In this document: positions 19,237 to 28,853 of the stretch, in pieces
Numbering within the stretch: position 1 is the stretch's first letter
How the letters are laid out: each line of letters opens with the position of its first letter
NCBI RefSeq assembly: GCF_002895925.1
Contig: NZ_NWUO01000009.1
Location: forward strand, 62,001 to 126,000
Source: Mixta theicola
Lineage (GTDB): Bacteria; Pseudomonadota; Gammaproteobacteria; Enterobacterales; Enterobacteriaceae
Length of the DNA stretch: 64,000 bases
Direction of reading: 5' to 3'
Notes under the pieces: generated by a model
What the model was told of the DNA's origin: nothing
The model's input: the letters and a program-made list of their open reading frames with translations, nothing else
Database searches by the model: none
Made by a program: the position numbers and the translations under genes

Positions 19237-20160
19237 TTAATTCGCAAGCGCGGCGGCATCTTCATTGGTTTGAGGTGTTATTTTTAGCTCGTCTTTTATT
19301 GCATCGATGTTTTCATGGTCGGCAACGCTCTGGATTAAACTATCGTCATTAATCAGTGATTTTTCTTTATTTTGACTTAATACCAGAATGCTGATGCGGC
19401 GGTTGATCGCATGCTCAGGCGATGTGTTATCCAGCGCCAATGAATCAGCCATTCCTATCACACGCATAAATTTATTGACCGACAGCCCGGCGCTAATCAA
19501 CGCGCGACGCGAGGCGTTAGCGCGATCGGCGGAAAGCTCCCAGTTGCTATAGCCAGTATCGCCATGCGCATAGGGAAGAGAATCGGTGTGCCCCGTCAGG
19601 CTAATACGATTAGGTAGTTGATTAATTACTGGCACTAAAGATTCAAAAATGCCTTTCAAATACCCTTCCAGCTCTTTGCTGCCCAGCTTGAACATCGGCC
19701 GATCCTGGCTATCGATAATTTGGATGAGTAGTCCATTTTCGGTGAGCTGCATGCGCAGATTTGACTGGAAGTTGTTGAGTTTGGGATCGGTTTTAATCAT
19801 GTTATCTAACCGATCGCGGGCCTTTCTTAGCCGTTTAATATCCGCATTATCGCGCGGCGTAGATCGGGTAACTTCACCCTTTTTATGCACCATATCACTG
19901 CCGCCGCCCGGAATGACGCTCTCGCTCAGGCTGGGCTGGTTGCCCTGTGATAGCGCAACCTTTAAAGGCATTTGAAAATACTCAGCAATTCGATGTCGCT
20001 GCTGCGGCGTGCTGTTGCTAATCAGCCACATAACGAGAAAAAAGGCCATCATGGCCGTCATAAAATCGGCATAGGCAATTTTCCATGAGCCGCCGTGATG
20101 GCCATGCCCATGCTTTTTCCGCTTGCGGACAATAATGACGGGGTGTTTATTTTTACTCAT
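19237..20160 (-). CDS. motB: MotB, flagellar stator protein
   Basis: MotB anchors the stator to peptidoglycan and provides the proton-binding aspartate. The single membrane helix follows a basic N terminus and contains Asp32 (YADFMTAMMAFFLVMWL), the essential protonation residue. The C-terminal OmpA-like domain (about residues 145-270) has the ISLTGHTDSLPY and NWELSADRANASRRAL motifs. The length is 307 residues (308 in E. coli). Its start overlaps motA by four bases. The sequence is of the proton-driven MotB type. Confidence 0.97.
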   Translation of the reverse strand: MSKNKHPVIIVRKRKKHGHGHHGGSWKIAYADFMTAMMAFFLVMWLISNSTPQQRHRIAEYFQMPLKVALSQGNQPSLSESVIPGGGSDMVHKKGEVTRSTPRDNADIKRLRKARDRLDNMIKTDPKLNNFQSNLRMQLTENGLLIQIIDSQDRPMFKLGSKELEGYLKGIFESLVPVINQLPNRISLTGHTDSLPYAHGDTGYSNWELSADRANASRRALISAGLSVNKFMRVIGMADSLALDNTSPEHAINRRISILVLSQNKEKSLINDDSLIQSVADHENIDAIKDELKITPQTNEDAAALAN

Positions 20161-21050
20161 GGCGCGCCTTCCGAATCACTACTTTTATTCGATTTCACCT
20201 GGCGCACGTGCTCCTCCAGTTCAATAAAGGTAGGACGTTCCGTTGAGTAAAGGATTTTTCGACCAAACTCGATCGCGATCTGTGGCGCATAGCCGCTCAT
20301 GCTGGAAAGCAGCGTAACTTTAATACATTGAAGAATTTTAATTTTTTCACTGCTTTTTTGTCGCAGCAGGGCAGCCAGCGGCAGGATAAAGCCGTAAGCC
20401 AGCAGGATGCCTAAAAAGGTTCCCACCATCGCGTGCGCGATCAGTTCGCCCAGCTCTGCAGCAGGCCGATCGGCTGCGGCCAGGGCGTTAACCACCCCCA
20501 TTACGGCCGCCACGATACCGAAAGCAGGAAAAGCATCGCCCACGGAATTCAGGCTGCCGGCAGGCACCTCAAGCTCATGCTCGCAGGTTTCAATTTCTTC
20601 ATCCATTAAGGCTTCAACTTCATGCGGGCTCATATTGCCGCTAATCATCAGCCGCAAATAATCGACAAGGAAGTTCATTAATAATTTATCGGCAATCAGA
20701 CGTGGATAGGCAGAAAAAAGAGGGCTGTTCTGCGGATCTTCTATATCATTTTCCAGCGCCATCATGCCGTTTTGTCTCGCTTTTGACAGCAATAAAAACA
20801 TCAATGCCATTAAATCCATATAGATGGATTTATTATACTGTGCGCCTTTAAATAGCAGAGGGAACGCCTTCATCGTGGCGGAAATAGCTTTACCATTATT
20901 TCCTACAATAAAAGCGCCCACGCCAGCGCCGCCAATTATTAGCAGTTCGACAGGTTGAAAAAGCGCGCCAAGATTACCACCAGACAAAACAAACCCGCCA
21001 AAAACCGTCAAAAAAACAACCACATAACCCAGAATAACCAGCATGTTCAC
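20157..21050 (-). CDS. motA: MotA, flagellar stator proton channel protein
   Basis: MotA pairs with MotB in the proton-conducting stator and pushes on FliG. The 297-residue product (295 in E. coli) has four membrane helices (two near the N terminus, two around residues 170-225), a cytoplasmic loop with the charged residues that contact FliG, and the conserved VGDAFPAFGIVAAVMGVVNAL and AHAMVGTFLGILLAYGFI segments. AAGGAG precedes the ATG. A 137-bp gap separates it from flhC; I could not find a convincing sigma-28 promoter there. Confidence 0.97.
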   Translation of the reverse strand: MNMLVILGYVVVFLTVFGGFVLSGGNLGALFQPVELLIIGGAGVGAFIVGNNGKAISATMKAFPLLFKGAQYNKSIYMDLMALMFLLLSKARQNGMMALENDIEDPQNSPLFSAYPRLIADKLLMNFLVDYLRLMISGNMSPHEVEALMDEEIETCEHELEVPAGSLNSVGDAFPAFGIVAAVMGVVNALAAADRPAAELGELIAHAMVGTFLGILLAYGFILPLAALLRQKSSEKIKILQCIKVTLLSSMSGYAPQIAIEFGRKILYSTERPTFIELEEHVRQVKSNKSSDSEGAP

Positions 21051-21187
21051 TCCTTATTATTAACACGCCTGTTTCTTTATATTTATTACTGGTGAATAAC
21101 GTTTCAGGCGCTAACGTACCCAGATTTACAGATACGTCATTAACGATCCCAGTCCCTTACCATCAACGTTATATTTCAATGCGCTTG

Positions 21188-21724
21188 TTAACCGGCAATA
21201 TCATAACTTTCACATTTTTTCGCCGCACGTGAAGGCGGACTGCACAGGCTGCAGGTAAACGGATCTTTTGCATGCTCATGCGTAATAATAAAACCGCCGT
21301 GGCAGGCAACACATTCCGTGCGCTCTATCATGCCACACTCAATAAAACGCAATAATGTCCAGGCGCGTGTTAATCCCAGCACGGGTTTTTCGGTAGTTTT
21401 AACCGGGCATTGCTCAAGATATAAACGGTAAGCTTTGATTAATGCTTCAATAGGACGGCAGTTTTCTATTTTTCTGATAAACAGGTAAATGTTATAAAAC
21501 ATCGATGAGTGGATATTCTGCTCCCAGGACATAAACCATTCCGCAGAAAAAGGCAGCATGCCTTTTGGCGGGGGACATCCGCGCAGTTCCTTGTAAAGCC
21601 TTAAAAGCCGTCTACGGCTTAGGCTGATCTCACTTTCCAGCACCTGCATTCTGGCGCCAAAAGTAATAAGCTCCATTGCCATCTGGACTTCTTTAATTTC
21701 ATCCAGGATACTTTTTTCACTCAT
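21188..21724 (-). CDS. flhC: FlhC, flagellar master transcription activator subunit
   Basis: FlhC forms the FlhD4C2 activator with FlhD and switches on class 2 flagellar promoters. The ATG at 21724 gives 178 residues starting [10 protein letters not shown], aligned to the E. coli start and preceded by GGAG. The zinc site shows four cysteines in two pairs (CVAC and CSLC). The conserved [20 protein letters not shown] and [12 protein letters not shown] segments are intact. The tail after the last cysteine pair is 17 residues, against 32 in E. coli, so the protein is C-terminally short. flhD ends 14 bp upstream. Confidence 0.95.
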   Translation of the reverse strand: MSEKSILDEIKEVQMAMELITFGARMQVLESEISLSRRRLLRLYKELRGCPPPKGMLPFSAEWFMSWEQNIHSSMFYNIYLFIRKIENCRPIEALIKAYRLYLEQCPVKTTEKPVLGLTRAWTLLRFIECGMIERTECVACHGGFIITHEHAKDPFTCSLCSPPSRAAKKCESYDIAG

Positions 21725-21738
21725 GATTGCTAGCTCCG

Positions 21739-22110
21739 TCAGCAAGAGGGATGGTTTTGCTCGGGAAGTGAATTGAGCAATTCCGTTGATAAAATAATGC
21801 CGGTATGTATTTGTTGCAGCGCATCAATACGTGATGCTTTAGTCAGACAATCAATGATCTCTTTGTCATCTACACGCATACGGCATATCAGCTGGCTGGT
21901 TGACGCCATCTTGATAAGCTGCGGTAGAGTAAGATCGCTAAGCGCATCCAGGATGGTGCTGTCCAGCCCCAGACGGAAGCCTGCGGCGAATTTATCTTCC
22001 CGGATAAGCCTTTGTGCCAAAAGCAAATAAGTAAGGTTCAGATTATGTATAGATTGAAGCTGATCGTTGGAATCGGAGCTGTGCATATTTTTATTCCACA
22101 TTGATTTCAT
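21739..22110 (-). CDS. flhD: FlhD, flagellar master transcription activator subunit
   Basis: FlhD is the second subunit of the FlhDC master activator. Family segments [39 protein letters not shown] and [16 protein letters not shown] are present. The frame opens at an ATG at 22110 (123 residues). A later ATG at 22086 would start MHSSDSNDQ, similar to the E. coli N terminus MHTSEL. Both have a weak GGA upstream, so the start is undecided. The product diverges more from E. coli than the structural proteins do. It lies downstream of fliA on the same strand. Confidence 0.92.
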   Translation of the reverse strand: MKSMWNKNMHSSDSNDQLQSIHNLNLTYLLLAQRLIREDKFAAGFRLGLDSTILDALSDLTLPQLIKMASTSQLICRMRVDDKEIIDCLTKASRIDALQQIHTGIILSTELLNSLPEQNHPSC

Positions 22111-22126
22111 GTTAAATAATCCAGCC

Positions 22127-22142
22127 GGTATTTTAAAATACC
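22127..22142. promoter_or_regulatory. 16-bp perfect palindrome just upstream of flhD
   Basis: GGTATTTTAAAATACC is a perfect palindrome ending 16 bp from the first flhD ATG. With one mismatch per arm it extends outward to GC...GC. It could be a dyad operator for a regulator of flhDC, or a hairpin in the flhDC leader close to the ribosome-binding site. Neither role is established by the sequence alone. Confidence 0.5.
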
Positions 22143-22566
22143 AGCCTTAGCTGAGGGCCAAACAATATGGAATGTCCATTTTTTATTTTTCGCATACCTC
22201 AGTATAAATAAAAAGTCTGCACATATGGCTAAGTCAGGCAAGTAAACACTAATAATAGTGAGGTGCTGAATATGAAAAGATTTCCGCCTTCCTTAACATT
22301 CGGCAAGCTATTTTGCTGATACTGGAATTTTCAAGACATTTCCTATTTGGATCTCGATTATCATATAACCAACTATCATTTTCAAGAACTTTTTAATCTA
22401 TATTCAATTAGCCCCGCATTTTTAACGCCAAACAACACGATAAAAAACCTTATCGTCCAGATTAACCCGTAAAATTACTATAATCATTAATGGCTGACAC
22501 CTGAAATGTTATCAGCCTCTTAAAGAACTGGATTAAAAAATCTAAAGCGCTTATTTAATTTAACAT
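22143..22566. promoter_or_regulatory. AT-rich flhDC upstream region, no gene
   Basis: This region of about 420 bp lies between the fliA stop and the flhD leader and should contain the class 1 flhDC promoter. It is strongly AT-rich. A small dyad CACTA-ATAA-TAGTG lies around 22246-22260. A GGCTGA/TCAGCC pair near 22491-22517 might be a weak fliA terminator, but no T run follows. I could not place the promoter or a CRP site with confidence. Confidence 0.4.
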
Positions 22567-23304
22567 TTAACCTAATAATTGTAGCCGCGCACGTATTCTT
22601 TTAATACCCTGACTGTGCAATTGGCTTACCCGGGTTTCCGTTATTCCGAGTATTTCCCCGATTTCTTTCATGTTTAACTCTTGCTGATAATAGAGATTCA
22701 ATAATACCTGTTCCCTCTCAGGTAACGTTTTTATCTCATCAGCGATTTTTGTAAGTAGCTTTAATTGGGTGATTTCATTTAGCGGATTAAGTTTTTCATG
22801 TTGCATATCAGGTTGTTCAAACCTGTCCGCCAGCTCTTCCTGCAGTTCGTCCAGTGAGCAGATCTGGCTAATATTGGTATCTGCCAGCATTTGCCTGTAA
22901 TCACTAAGGGTAACATTCATCTCTGCGGCAACGTCCGCTTCTTTAGCGGCTTTTCCTGTCGCCTGTTCAATACGGTGAATAACTGCGGCAATTTCACGCG
23001 CGTTACTGCGTATACGACGCGGCACCCAATCGCGTTCACGCAGTTCATCAATTAAAGCCCAGCGTATACGCTGCGTTATGTAAGTACTAAAAACAATGCC
23101 TTTTTTAGGGTCAAAATGATCGATGGCGTTGAGAAGCGCAATCGCTCCAGCCTGAATCAAATCATCCAACTCCACGCTGGTTGGTAAACGCACCTGTAAT
23201 CTGAGTGCTTCATGTCGCACCAGGAAGCCATACTTTTTCCATAATGCATTTTTATCTACCATACCCTCAGAGGTATATAATTCATTCACAATGACATTGT
23301 CCAT
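22567..23304 (-). CDS. fliA: FliA, RNA polymerase sigma-28 factor
   Basis: FliA directs RNA polymerase to class 3 flagellar and chemotaxis promoters and is held inactive by FlgM. The 245-residue frame (239 in E. coli) has sigma region 2 (RHEALRLQVRLPTSVELDDLIQAGAIALLNAID), the RERDWVPRRIRSNAREI segment, and region 4 with the helix-turn-helix LNMKEIGEILGITETRVSQL. The ATG at 23304 abuts an AGG too closely. A GTG at 23289 starts MNELYTSEG, matching the E. coli start, and may be the real one. No fliZ follows; flhDC comes next instead. Confidence 0.95.
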   Translation of the reverse strand: MDNVIVNELYTSEGMVDKNALWKKYGFLVRHEALRLQVRLPTSVELDDLIQAGAIALLNAIDHFDPKKGIVFSTYITQRIRWALIDELRERDWVPRRIRSNAREIAAVIHRIEQATGKAAKEADVAAEMNVTLSDYRQMLADTNISQICSLDELQEELADRFEQPDMQHEKLNPLNEITQLKLLTKIADEIKTLPEREQVLLNLYYQQELNMKEIGEILGITETRVSQLHSQGIKRIRARLQLLG

Positions 23305-23457
23305 CCTGTCATGAGTAATAGTTTAATTATCTTTCATTGGCCAGGGTATATATAGCCCAATAAGAGTTCACTATCTTCGCTAATTCCGTGAATGAGCCAG
23401 AGTTTCGTGACGCTTGTTGGGCTAATGCACAATTACTGACGTTTAAAGAAAATTAAT

Positions 23458-25119
23458 CTAAAAACTTTCCCATTCCTCTACGGGATTAATATGATCCAGC
23501 TCATTTTCTTTACGATTTTTTACAGGCGATTTCAGCGGATGGTCTAATAACGGCTGATGCTCTATAACCGCATAACCCACATCGTCTTTTAATTTAATAT
23601 GCGCCACCAATTTGCCCAACTGCTCCGCATGGTCTTCCATATTTATCGCCGCTGCCGCTGCCTGTTCGACCATCGTGGCATTTTGTTGGGTAACCAAATC
23701 CAGTTCATTCACCGCCTGAGCAATTTGGTTAATACCGGCGCTTTGTTCATCAGAAGCAGACGCTATTTCTGCCATAATGTCCGTCACCTGAGAAACCGAC
23801 TGGATAATATGCTGCATTGCCGTTCCCGCCTGCTCAACCTCTTGCGAACCGGTATGCATATCCGCCACGCAGGTATTGATCAGCGTGCGGATCTCTTTCG
23901 CCGCGTCGGCGCTGCGCTTCGCCAGGTTACGCACTTCTCCTGCCACCACGGCAAATCCACGGCCCTGCTCGCCAGCTCGCGCTGCTTCTACGGCGGCATT
24001 CAGCGCCAGGATATTCGTTTGGTTGGCAATGCTATCGATCACGCTGTTAATATCGCCAATCTGACGAGAGCTTTCAATGATTCGGCGCATAATCGCATCG
24101 AGACCAGACATCACCTCGCCACCGTTACGTGCGCTGCCGCTGGCGCTTTCGGCCAGCTGACGCGCCGTATGCGCATTATCTGCATTCTGCCGCACCGTAA
24201 TTTTCAGCTCTTCCATACTGGCGGCGGTCTGCTGTAAAGAGGAGGCCTGTGCTTCGGTACGCGAGGAAAGATCGTTATTACTGCTGACGATTTCCCGTGC
24301 TGACGTGTTAATGCGGCTTACGCCATTACGAATAGAGGAGACGGTAGCCGTCACCCACTGACGCAGTTTCTCCAGCTCAATGAACATTAGGCCGATTTCA
24401 TTAGGCGTACCCACCGGGATCACTTCGTCCAGCTTGCCTATCGCCATACTCTGGAAAGTTTCCACCGTCTCTTCCAGACGTCGGAACAGTTCACATTTCA
24501 GCCACAGGCGCGTTAAAATCACCAAACCCAGCGCAATCGCCCCAACGCTAATCGCCAGCAAGTTGAAACGGTAATTATTAGCAGCGGCCTCCATTTCTAT
24601 TGTTTCGATCAGTTTGGTGATGCGTACGTTATACTGCCCCAGCCCGGCCTCGAAATTAGTGCGGGCGGCAGCGATTTCATTCATATGCTTAATAACGTTA
24701 CCGGACCGTTGGGAATTTTCCAACCGGGATGCAAGCAGTCCCATTAACTTATCCGCATCTACTTTAAGTTTATCGACGACGCCAGCTTCATCCTGATCAT
24801 GCTGCAGCGCAAAAAAACGCTTTAATTGTTCCTGGGCTACGGCAAGCAGCTGCTGTCCTTCTCTAATCTGCTGAGCCTGTACTTTTTCTCCCTGGACGGT
24901 CGCCAGGGATAATGAGTAAACTTTTTCCATTAAGCTATTAACGTTACGGGACGCGTTATCAAGAATGCGCGAGTTTTCATTTACTTGCATAAAGCTCGTA
25001 AATTGCTGACCCGATGTCGATGCGCTAAAATAGCCAAAACCAACAATGCCTAATAACAATAAAATCAGGCTAAAGATGGCTATATTAATTCCCGTGGAGA
25101 TTTTTAAATGCCTGAGCAT
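23458..25119 (-). CDS. Methyl-accepting chemotaxis protein, Tsr/Tar type
   Basis: This 553-residue transmembrane chemoreceptor has membrane helices at about 11-31 and 186-207, a helical-bundle ligand-binding domain between them, a HAMP domain (about 208-260) and a long signalling hairpin whose tip ([20 protein letters not shown], then [14 protein letters not shown]) is the universal CheA/CheW-binding motif. It ends with EWESF, the pentapeptide that tethers CheR and CheB in high-abundance receptors. The ligand cannot be told from the sequence; the arginines that bind serine/aspartate in Tsr/Tar were not identified. It sits between flgL and fliA. Confidence 0.93.
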   Translation of the reverse strand: MLRHLKISTGINIAIFSLILLLLGIVGFGYFSASTSGQQFTSFMQVNENSRILDNASRNVNSLMEKVYSLSLATVQGEKVQAQQIREGQQLLAVAQEQLKRFFALQHDQDEAGVVDKLKVDADKLMGLLASRLENSQRSGNVIKHMNEIAAARTNFEAGLGQYNVRITKLIETIEMEAAANNYRFNLLAISVGAIALGLVILTRLWLKCELFRRLEETVETFQSMAIGKLDEVIPVGTPNEIGLMFIELEKLRQWVTATVSSIRNGVSRINTSAREIVSSNNDLSSRTEAQASSLQQTAASMEELKITVRQNADNAHTARQLAESASGSARNGGEVMSGLDAIMRRIIESSRQIGDINSVIDSIANQTNILALNAAVEAARAGEQGRGFAVVAGEVRNLAKRSADAAKEIRTLINTCVADMHTGSQEVEQAGTAMQHIIQSVSQVTDIMAEIASASDEQSAGINQIAQAVNELDLVTQQNATMVEQAAAAAINMEDHAEQLGKLVAHIKLKDDVGYAVIEHQPLLDHPLKSPVKNRKENELDHINPVEEWESF

Positions 25120-25201
25120 AGATTATCCTTAATCATATTGCCTAAATTCTAGGTATATACAGAAAAGTAATAGTTATTCCGTTATTACTTCGTTTAAGGA
25201 A

Positions 25202-26125
25202 TTACCTTAGCATATTGAAAATCGACATTTGTTGCATCGACTGAAATACCATATAAGATGAATTTAAGGCGAATTCAACCATTTTTGACTGGATGGACAG
25301 CGTGGTAAAGGTGTCTAAATCTGCACCCAGCGTTTCCTGCAAACTGCTTTCAACATCTATTTTATGCTTATCAGCACTGGAGCCCAGCATATCCAGCTGC
25401 TGAAGATTCGTTCCCACCCTGGCCTGCACTTTGCCCAAATTATCGATATTCTTTTTAATCGAAACGTTAGCGCGATCCAGCGTAAGCTGCAGCGCTTCGC
25501 GGTCGGCATCTTCCGTTACCGGCACTTTCAAAGCTTCAATCGCGCTATCAAGAGCGGCGAAAAGATCGTCCGGCGTGCCGGACATGAAAACGTCATCGCC
25601 GGTATGGCTAACCTGCATTGCCGTACTGTCGGCGACCAGTTGCACAATCGGCGTCTTGCCGCCGAGGTAAGTGCCGTCTTTGGCAAAGGGTTCGCTGCCG
25701 GTATTATAGCCAGCAAAGATATAGCGGCCGTTACTGTTGCGACTATTAGCGAGGTTCATCAGGTTATCACGAATACCTTCCAGCTCTGTCGCCAGCGCCA
25801 TGCGATCCTCATCGGAATAAGTCCCGTTTCCGCCAGCTACAATTTTTTCTGAAAGATTTTTGGACAACAGCGAACTGATCGAATTCAGCACGTTGTCCTG
25901 TTGCCCCAGCGTATCCTGGGCATACTGGCGGGCGGTTTCATATTGTTCAAGCTTAGCCAGCGAGTTTTGATAAATGACCGCCTGCGATGCGCCTGCCGGA
26001 TCGTCTGACGGTTTCAGCAGTGATTGTCCTTGCGCCAGTCGGGCGGCAATATCGTTGAAATTGGCGTTGCTATTCGCCAGATTGCTTATCTGACGCTGAA
26101 ACATATAAAGTGAGCTAATCCGCAT
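25202..26125 (-). CDS. flgL: FlgL, hook-filament junction protein 2 (HAP3)
   Basis: FlgL joins the hook to the filament together with FlgK. The 307-residue product (317 in E. coli) begins MRISSLYMFQRQISNLANSN and carries the flagellin-like LAQGQSLLKPSDDPAGASQA motif. The C-terminal helix ends SSYMVFQSMQQMSIFNMLR. It lies 52 bp after flgK and ends the flgB-L operon. Confidence 0.95.
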   Translation of the reverse strand: MRISSLYMFQRQISNLANSNANFNDIAARLAQGQSLLKPSDDPAGASQAVIYQNSLAKLEQYETARQYAQDTLGQQDNVLNSISSLLSKNLSEKIVAGGNGTYSDEDRMALATELEGIRDNLMNLANSRNSNGRYIFAGYNTGSEPFAKDGTYLGGKTPIVQLVADSTAMQVSHTGDDVFMSGTPDDLFAALDSAIEALKVPVTEDADREALQLTLDRANVSIKKNIDNLGKVQARVGTNLQQLDMLGSSADKHKIDVESSLQETLGADLDTFTTLSIQSKMVEFALNSSYMVFQSMQQMSIFNMLR

Positions 26126-26177
26126 CTTTTTTCCCTTACGTTATTTTCGCTGTCCCTGTTGGGTCAATGATAATTTT

Positions 26178-27821
26178 TTATCGGATATTTAAAAGCGCAT
26201 CGAAGATAGTGGTTGCCGTTTGTAACACCTGCGCATTGGCCTGGTAATATTGGGTGTACATTTGCATATAAAGATATTCTTCCGTGGGATCGACACCCGC
26301 GACATTCTGTTGCTGCTCGGCCAGTTGATCGTAAACGTTTTCCGCAACATCCTTATTGCCTTCCAGCGAATTAACCGCAGAGCCGACTGAACTCACCAGA
26401 CTGGCATAAGCTTCGGTTAACGTCGCCTTGCCGACCAGGGTTTCATTTTTAATAGCGATCATATCTTTGATATTTTCGTTATTACTTTCTTCTTCGATAT
26501 CAGCAGAGCTGGAGGCGGCAATTTTATCGCCGCTGCTGATCGCCACGGCAATATTTTCAGCCACGCCGCCAACCGGATTAAGAATAAAACTGTCGCCAGC
26601 CTCAGGCGTACCCTGTGGCTGAATAGTGATGCCATCAAAACTCAGCTCACCCTGCGAGCCGATATCTGGCGTAATTTCCCTGCCGCTGCTATCGGTAATT
26701 AACCAGTCATTGGCGCCTGGCCCCTGATAAACCACGGTGTAATCCTGCGCTTTAACCTGCGGAATGTCACTAAAGCTAATATCAAGCGACGCATCGCCCT
26801 GGTTATTACGATTAACCAATGCTGACGGATCGGCAATAGTGAAAATATCCCCGCCGGCCTCGCCATCAATATCGAAGCCCGCCGTATTCACTTCGTTAAA
26901 ACGGTTAGCCATCTGTAGCGCCAGCTGATTAAGCTGGTTACGCGCATCGATCAGGTCTTCGTTGCGGAATTTAAACAGGCCACCCAGTTTCCCGCTGCTG
27001 ATTTTCTCTTCGTCCAGCTTGATGGGATTGCCGGAAGCGTCAATATAGGACACCTCTAATCGCGCCGGATTAGCTGCCGAAGGCGTGGCTTCAAACAGGC
27101 AGGTCCGATCGCCGTTAACCAGCGGCAGGCCATTGGAAAGCGAAACCTTTACCTCACCGGTCAGCTGGTTTTCATCCACGGTCACGCCGACCAGATTGCT
27201 CAGCTTGTTCAGCAGTAAATCGCGCTGATCGAGCAGGTCCGCTGGCTGTCCGCCGGTTTGCGCATGGATTTTGTACAGCGCCGCGTTAACCGTCGCCAGC
27301 TCTTTGGCGCAGGAATTAATGTCGTTTACGGTTTGGTTAATTTGCGTATTGGTGCTTTTTTCCAGCCCGTTTAATGTGCGGGAGCTGCTTTGAAACTGAT
27401 AGGCGGTCGCTTTAAATTGCGACATCGCTTCCTGACGCGCAGCCATACTCACCGGATCGCTGCTCATTTTTTCCAGTGCGCCAAAAATATTATTAATAGA
27501 AACGGAAACGTTGTTGCTTTTGTCGCCCAGCATATTATCAATCTGGCTGAGCTGCTCATAACGGCTGGACAGGGCGCTATATTCTGTTTGCGCGCCGCGT
27601 AACTGGTTATTAATAAAAGCGTCATAGGCGCGCTTCACACCGTTAACCTGAACTCCATAGCCAAAAAAGCCATTCGCAGTAGTTTTACCGCCCGCTTCAC
27701 CCAGAATAATATTCTGACGGCTATAACCCACCGTGTAAGCATTATTCAGATTGTTACCTACAACATTTAATGATGACTGGGCGGCGCTCAGGCCGCTTTG
27801 TGCCAGATACATGAGATTCAT
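26178..27821 (-). CDS. flgK: FlgK, hook-filament junction protein 1 (HAP1)
   Basis: FlgK is the first of two junction proteins between hook and filament. The length of 547 residues equals E. coli FlgK. The N terminus (LMYLAQSGLSAAQSSLNVVG, then NNLNNAYTVGYSRQ) is the conserved rod/hook family motif, and the C terminus (LYMQMYTQYYQANAQVLQTA then TIFDALLNIR) is the matching helix. The N-terminal motif reads LNNAYTVGYSRQ where most homologues have a Ser-Thr-Pro-Gly turn. It lies 102 bp after flgJ. Confidence 0.96.
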   Translation of the reverse strand: MNLMYLAQSGLSAAQSSLNVVGNNLNNAYTVGYSRQNIILGEAGGKTTANGFFGYGVQVNGVKRAYDAFINNQLRGAQTEYSALSSRYEQLSQIDNMLGDKSNNVSVSINNIFGALEKMSSDPVSMAARQEAMSQFKATAYQFQSSSRTLNGLEKSTNTQINQTVNDINSCAKELATVNAALYKIHAQTGGQPADLLDQRDLLLNKLSNLVGVTVDENQLTGEVKVSLSNGLPLVNGDRTCLFEATPSAANPARLEVSYIDASGNPIKLDEEKISSGKLGGLFKFRNEDLIDARNQLNQLALQMANRFNEVNTAGFDIDGEAGGDIFTIADPSALVNRNNQGDASLDISFSDIPQVKAQDYTVVYQGPGANDWLITDSSGREITPDIGSQGELSFDGITIQPQGTPEAGDSFILNPVGGVAENIAVAISSGDKIAASSSADIEEESNNENIKDMIAIKNETLVGKATLTEAYASLVSSVGSAVNSLEGNKDVAENVYDQLAEQQQNVAGVDPTEEYLYMQMYTQYYQANAQVLQTATTIFDALLNIR

Positions 27822-27923
27822 AAATCACCCGCATTCCATATGTGCGAAATTTCTGAGTTAACCAGAATAAATAAAGCCTTATATATCTATCGGCGCGGGG
27901 TGAATTTGCTAAAATTGAAGTCA

Positions 27924-28853
27924 CTAAAATATTGACGTTAGATCGATTTTATAAGCATTCACCGCCTGCGTTAGGTTACTTTTAATTTGTTGCATGATGC
28001 CGATCAATTTTTTGGCATATTGTGGATCGGTTGCATAACCTCCATCCTGTAGCGCGTGTGCGGCCTGTTCCGGGGTTTTAGCCAGCGTCACGTTTTTATA
28101 ACGCGAATTATTCACCAGCAGCGCGCTATAATCATGCAGCGCATCGGTATAGGAATGATAAACGCGAAAAGCCGCCTTTACCTTTTTCGCCACGCCGTTG
28201 ATATACTCCGTGGTGGTTATTTCTGCCGTTTCGCCTTTCCAGTCCGGCGTCGCTTTTATGCCAAACAGGTTATAGCTTGGCTGACCATTCTCCCGGCGTA
28301 TTTCTTTATTTCCCCAGCCCGACTCAAGCGCGGCCTGTGCAATAATTAACTGATGCGGGATGCCCGTTCGACGTGAAACTTCTACCGCAGGCGCCAGCAA
28401 CCGCGAAATAAATCCGCCGCCCACAGCGGATACGCCAGACTGTCCGCCAGAAACGGCCATTTTTGCGACGGGCGGCGGGAAGAATGTCCGTTCGGTGGGG
28501 AGTTGACGTGATGAAAACGCGACCGGCGTACCGCCCGTGGTTGAAGCTGGGGGCGCGCCGCCCATTTGTTGCACCATGACATCAGCCAGTCCGATCTTCC
28601 CGTGTGCCGCCATATCCTGCGCCAGTTGCTGATCGTACATGGCGGTAAACATTTCTGACTGCTGCGAGTTAAACAAACCATCTTTAAAGCTGGCCGCCCG
28701 CATGCTTTTTAACATCATCTGGACGAACAATCCTTCCATTTGCTGCGCTGCGCCCTGCAAACCGCGCTGCGCATCCTTTTGCGCCAGGCGCTTTAGCGTA
28801 TCCAGAGAACCCGCGTCAAAAGCGGCCCCCTGTATTAAAGAGGTGCTTTTCAT
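27924..28853 (-). CDS. flgJ: FlgJ, rod cap and peptidoglycan hydrolase
   Basis: FlgJ caps the growing rod with its N-terminal domain and digests peptidoglycan with its C-terminal glucosaminidase domain. The rod-cap half shows GLFVQMMLKSMR and MYDQQLAQDMA. The hydrolase half shows IAQAALESGWGNKEIRREN (catalytic Glu) and SYNLFGIKA. I chose the ATG at 28853, which overlaps the flgI stop (TAATG), giving 309 residues (313 in E. coli). An in-frame extension to 28883 would lie wholly inside flgI. Confidence 0.95.
   Translation of the reverse strand: MKSTSLIQGAAFDAGSLDTLKRLAQKDAQRGLQGAAQQMEGLFVQMMLKSMRAASFKDGLFNSQQSEMFTAMYDQQLAQDMAAHGKIGLADVMVQQMGGAPPASTTGGTPVAFSSRQLPTERTFFPPPVAKMAVSGGQSGVSAVGGGFISRLLAPAVEVSRRTGIPHQLIIAQAALESGWGNKEIRRENGQPSYNLFGIKATPDWKGETAEITTTEYINGVAKKVKAAFRVYHSYTDALHDYSALLVNNSRYKNVTLAKTPEQAAHALQDGGYATDPQYAKKLIGIMQQIKSNLTQAVNAYKIDLTSIF

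Noticed and set aside
22272-22319. 15-codon plus-strand frame (MKRFPPSLTFGKLFC) upstream of flhD
   Set aside because: It has a weak GAGG-like ribosome-binding site but runs opposite to the genes around it and has no supporting signal; a chance frame is more likely.
23305-23457. Sigma-28 promoter between the receptor gene and fliA
   Set aside because: No CCGATA box is present on the minus strand in this spacer. A TATA-rich segment (about 23347-23360) might be a sigma-70 -10 region, but it is too ambiguous to list.
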